64,000 nucleotides of DNA from Herbidospora cretacea. Lineage in GTDB: Bacteria; Actinomycetota; Actinomycetes; Streptosporangiales; Streptosporangiaceae. Shown here one piece after another: positions 62,712 to 64,000 of this stretch. Where the stretch lies: positions 248,001 through 312,000 of the forward strand of contig NZ_BBXG01000009.1 of assembly GCF_001570605.1 (NCBI RefSeq), written 5' to 3'. Position numbers and translations under genes: made by a program. How positions within the stretch are numbered: position 1 is the first letter of the stretch; the number at the start of each line of letters is the position of its first letter. A model generated the notes under the pieces. The model was not told the DNA's origin. It did not search any database and saw nothing but the letters and a program-made list of their open reading frames with translations.

Positions 62712-63854
62712 TTAGTCCCCGACAGTGCTCCGGGCGGCCGGCGAGAGGTTCTCACCCTGGAGCCAGGCCGCGATCACCCGGGCGATGCGCGGACCGGCCT
62801 TGCCGTCCCACAGCATCGGCAGGTCACCCGACGGCGTCGTCGCGCCGTTCGCCAGCGCGACGCCGGCCGCGGCGGGGAGCGAGGCGGGGGTCACCAGGCG
62901 GTTGGTCCCGTGGGTCACCGTGATCGGGCGCTCGGTGTTCAGCCGCACGGTCAGGCACGGCACCTCCAGCATCGTGGTCTCCTCCTGGACGCCGCCCGAG
63001 TCGGTCACGACCAGCGCCGCGCCCCGGACCAGCGACAGGAAGTCGACGTAACCCAGCGGGTCGATGATCCGCAGATTCGGCCCGTCGACCAGACCGGCCT
63101 CCGCCAGCCGGGTGCGGCCACGCGGGTGCAGCGGCACGATCACCGGCACCTGCTCGGCGACCCCGAGCACCGCGTCGACGAGCTCCTTCGCGGCGGCCGG
63201 GTCGTCGACGTTGGCCGGACGGTGCAGCGTCGCGACGGCGTACGCGCCCGTGACGCCCAGGCGCTCCTGCACCGGCGCCGGGTCGAGCTTCGGCAGCGCG
63301 GAGAAGAGACTGTCGATCATCGGGTTGCCGACCAGATGGACCTTGGACGACGGCACGCCCTCGTTCGCCAGGTAGGACAGCGCCTCCGGCGAGGTCGCGA
63401 ACAGCAGCTCGGAGAGGCTGTCGACCACGATGCGGTTGACCTCTTCGGGCATCGTCCGGTCGAACGAGCGCAGGCCCGCCTCGACGTGGGCGGTGGGCAC
63501 CCCCAGCTTCGCGCAGACCAGGATCGCGGCGAGGGTGGAGTTGACGTCGCCGTACACGACCACGAGCGAGGGCTTCTCCCGCTCGACGACCTCTTCGAGA
63601 CCGACGAGGAGGGCCGCGGTCTGCTTCGCGTGGGAGCCGCTGCCGACACCGAGGTTCGCGATGGGTTCGGGGAGCCCGAGGTCGGCGAAGAACACGTCGG
63701 ACATCAGGGCGTCGTAGTGCTGCCCGGTGTGGACGATGCCCTGACGGATGCCCAGGTCGGCCAGTCCGTTGACCACGGGAGCGGCCTTCGGGAAGTTGGG
63801 CCGGGCGCCCAGGACGTGCAGGACGAGGGTGTCCTGGAGACGCGAATCCCTCAC
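62712..63854 (-). CDS. wecB: UDP-N-acetylglucosamine 2-epimerase (non-hydrolysing)
   Basis: The 380-residue protein has all hallmarks: LVLHVLGARPNFPKAAPVVN, GIVHTGQHYDALMSDVFFAD, VVYGDVNSTLAAILVCAKLG, PTAHVEAGLRSFDRTMPEEV-NR, ATLHRPANVDDP, HPRGRTRL and VTDSGGVQEET. It makes UDP-ManNAc for teichoic-acid linkage units or other envelope polymers. GTG start with AAGG upstream. The neighbouring glycosyltransferase probably uses products of this pathway. Confidence 0.95.
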   Translation of the reverse strand: MRDSRLQDTLVLHVLGARPNFPKAAPVVNGLADLGIRQGIVHTGQHYDALMSDVFFADLGLPEPIANLGVGSGSHAKQTAALLVGLEEVVEREKPSLVVVYGDVNSTLAAILVCAKLGVPTAHVEAGLRSFDRTMPEEVNRIVVDSLSELLFATSPEALSYLANEGVPSSKVHLVGNPMIDSLFSALPKLDPAPVQERLGVTGAYAVATLHRPANVDDPAAAKELVDAVLGVAEQVPVIVPLHPRGRTRLAEAGLVDGPNLRIIDPLGYVDFLSLVRGAALVVTDSGGVQEETTMLEVPCLTVRLNTERPITVTHGTNRLVTPASLPAAAGVALANGATTPSGDLPMLWDGKAGPRIARVIAAWLQGENLSPAARSTVGD

Positions 63855-63880
63855 TGACCTTGCCTTTCATCCATGATGGG

Positions 63881-63904
63881 GGCAAACGTTGCCTATGGTA
63901 CGGT
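63881..63904 (+). promoter_or_regulatory. Inverted repeat and -10 box upstream of the last gene
   Basis: GGCAA-ACG-TTGCC (63881-63893) is a perfect repeat, and TACGGT (63899-63904) lies 6 nt before the GTG at 63911. The repeat is positioned to control that leaderless gene or the divergent epimerase. Confidence 0.4.
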
Positions 63905-63910
63905 CACGCC

Positions 63911-64000
63911 GTGGTAGCTGAGGCCAACAAGCCCATTCCGGCAAAGGCCGCGAAGGCCAGTGCCCGAAGGTTCATGAAGGGGTTCGTCAAGAACCCGGTG
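63911..64000 (+). CDS. N-terminal fragment of an unidentified gene (3' truncated by window end)
   Basis: Thirty codons are visible, starting with GTG and rich in Ala, Lys and Pro (AEANKPIPAKAAKASARRFM, then KGFVKNPV). The basic N-terminus is typical of the cytosolic leader of a membrane or DNA-binding protein. It is divergent from the epimerase. No function can be assigned. Confidence 0.55.
   Translation, partial: MVAEANKPIPAKAAKASARRFMKGFVKNPV

Overview
The window is GC-rich DNA from a filamentous actinomycete, most likely of the Streptosporangiales (Nonomuraea or Streptosporangium type). This rests on codon use, conservon operons, DUF397, DUF742, DUF6745 and DUF6247-like proteins, many secreted modular polysaccharidases, and many genes whose -10 box lies 6-7 nt before the start codon (leaderless transcripts). 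It reads as chromosomal DNA; I see no IS element, CRISPR array or complete prophage.

Layout. 0-5 kb: the tail of a CitB/DcuR-type response regulator, an AbiE toxin-antitoxin pair with a palindromic operator, an EF-G-like GTPase behind a leader ORF and hairpin, a RelE-like/DUF6247-like pair, and a YoaK membrane protein. 5-28 kb: a polysaccharide-degradation region. It holds a GH18 chitinase, a TetR/reductase divergon, a GH10 xylanase, and a five-gene run on the minus strand (GH43, GH10, GH62, GH43, GH27) divergent from a LacI regulator. LacI-type palindromes lie between them. A threonine synthase-like enzyme and a 1447-residue GH87 alpha-1,3-glucanase follow. 27-33 kb: a two-component system, DUF2306 and DUF6745 proteins, two methyltransferases and a PASTA protein.

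33.3-38.5 kb is the most unusual part. Two tandem Y RNAs of the YrlA type, each with a circularly permuted tRNA-like module, precede a Ro60 (TROVE) gene. Convergent to Ro60 is one polypeptide that joins an ECF sigma factor, an anti-sigma-type zinc finger, membrane helices, a Ser/Pro/Lys linker and a GH128 glucanase. Divergent from the fusion is a secreted discoidin-DUF1996 protein.

38.5-64 kb: a DUF305-like/flavocytochrome pair, a small scar with a DUF397 remnant, an AA10 LPMO followed by a DUF305 lipoprotein, a GNAT-aldo/keto reductase fusion, and the xylose operon (ROK regulator, xylA, xylB). Next come two convergent conservons (a short CvnA-CvnC pair and a full CvnA-B-C-D), an SDR, a DUF1023 hydrolase, an acyltransferase, and surface-polysaccharide genes (a large glycosyltransferase and a UDP-GlcNAc 2-epimerase).

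Together the genes suit a soil saprophyte. Secreted GH10, GH43 and GH62 enzymes would debranch and cut arabinoxylan under LacI control, XylA and XylB would feed xylose to the pentose phosphate pathway under ROK control, and GH18, AA10, GH87 and GH128 would attack fungal walls (chitin, alpha- and beta-1,3-glucan).
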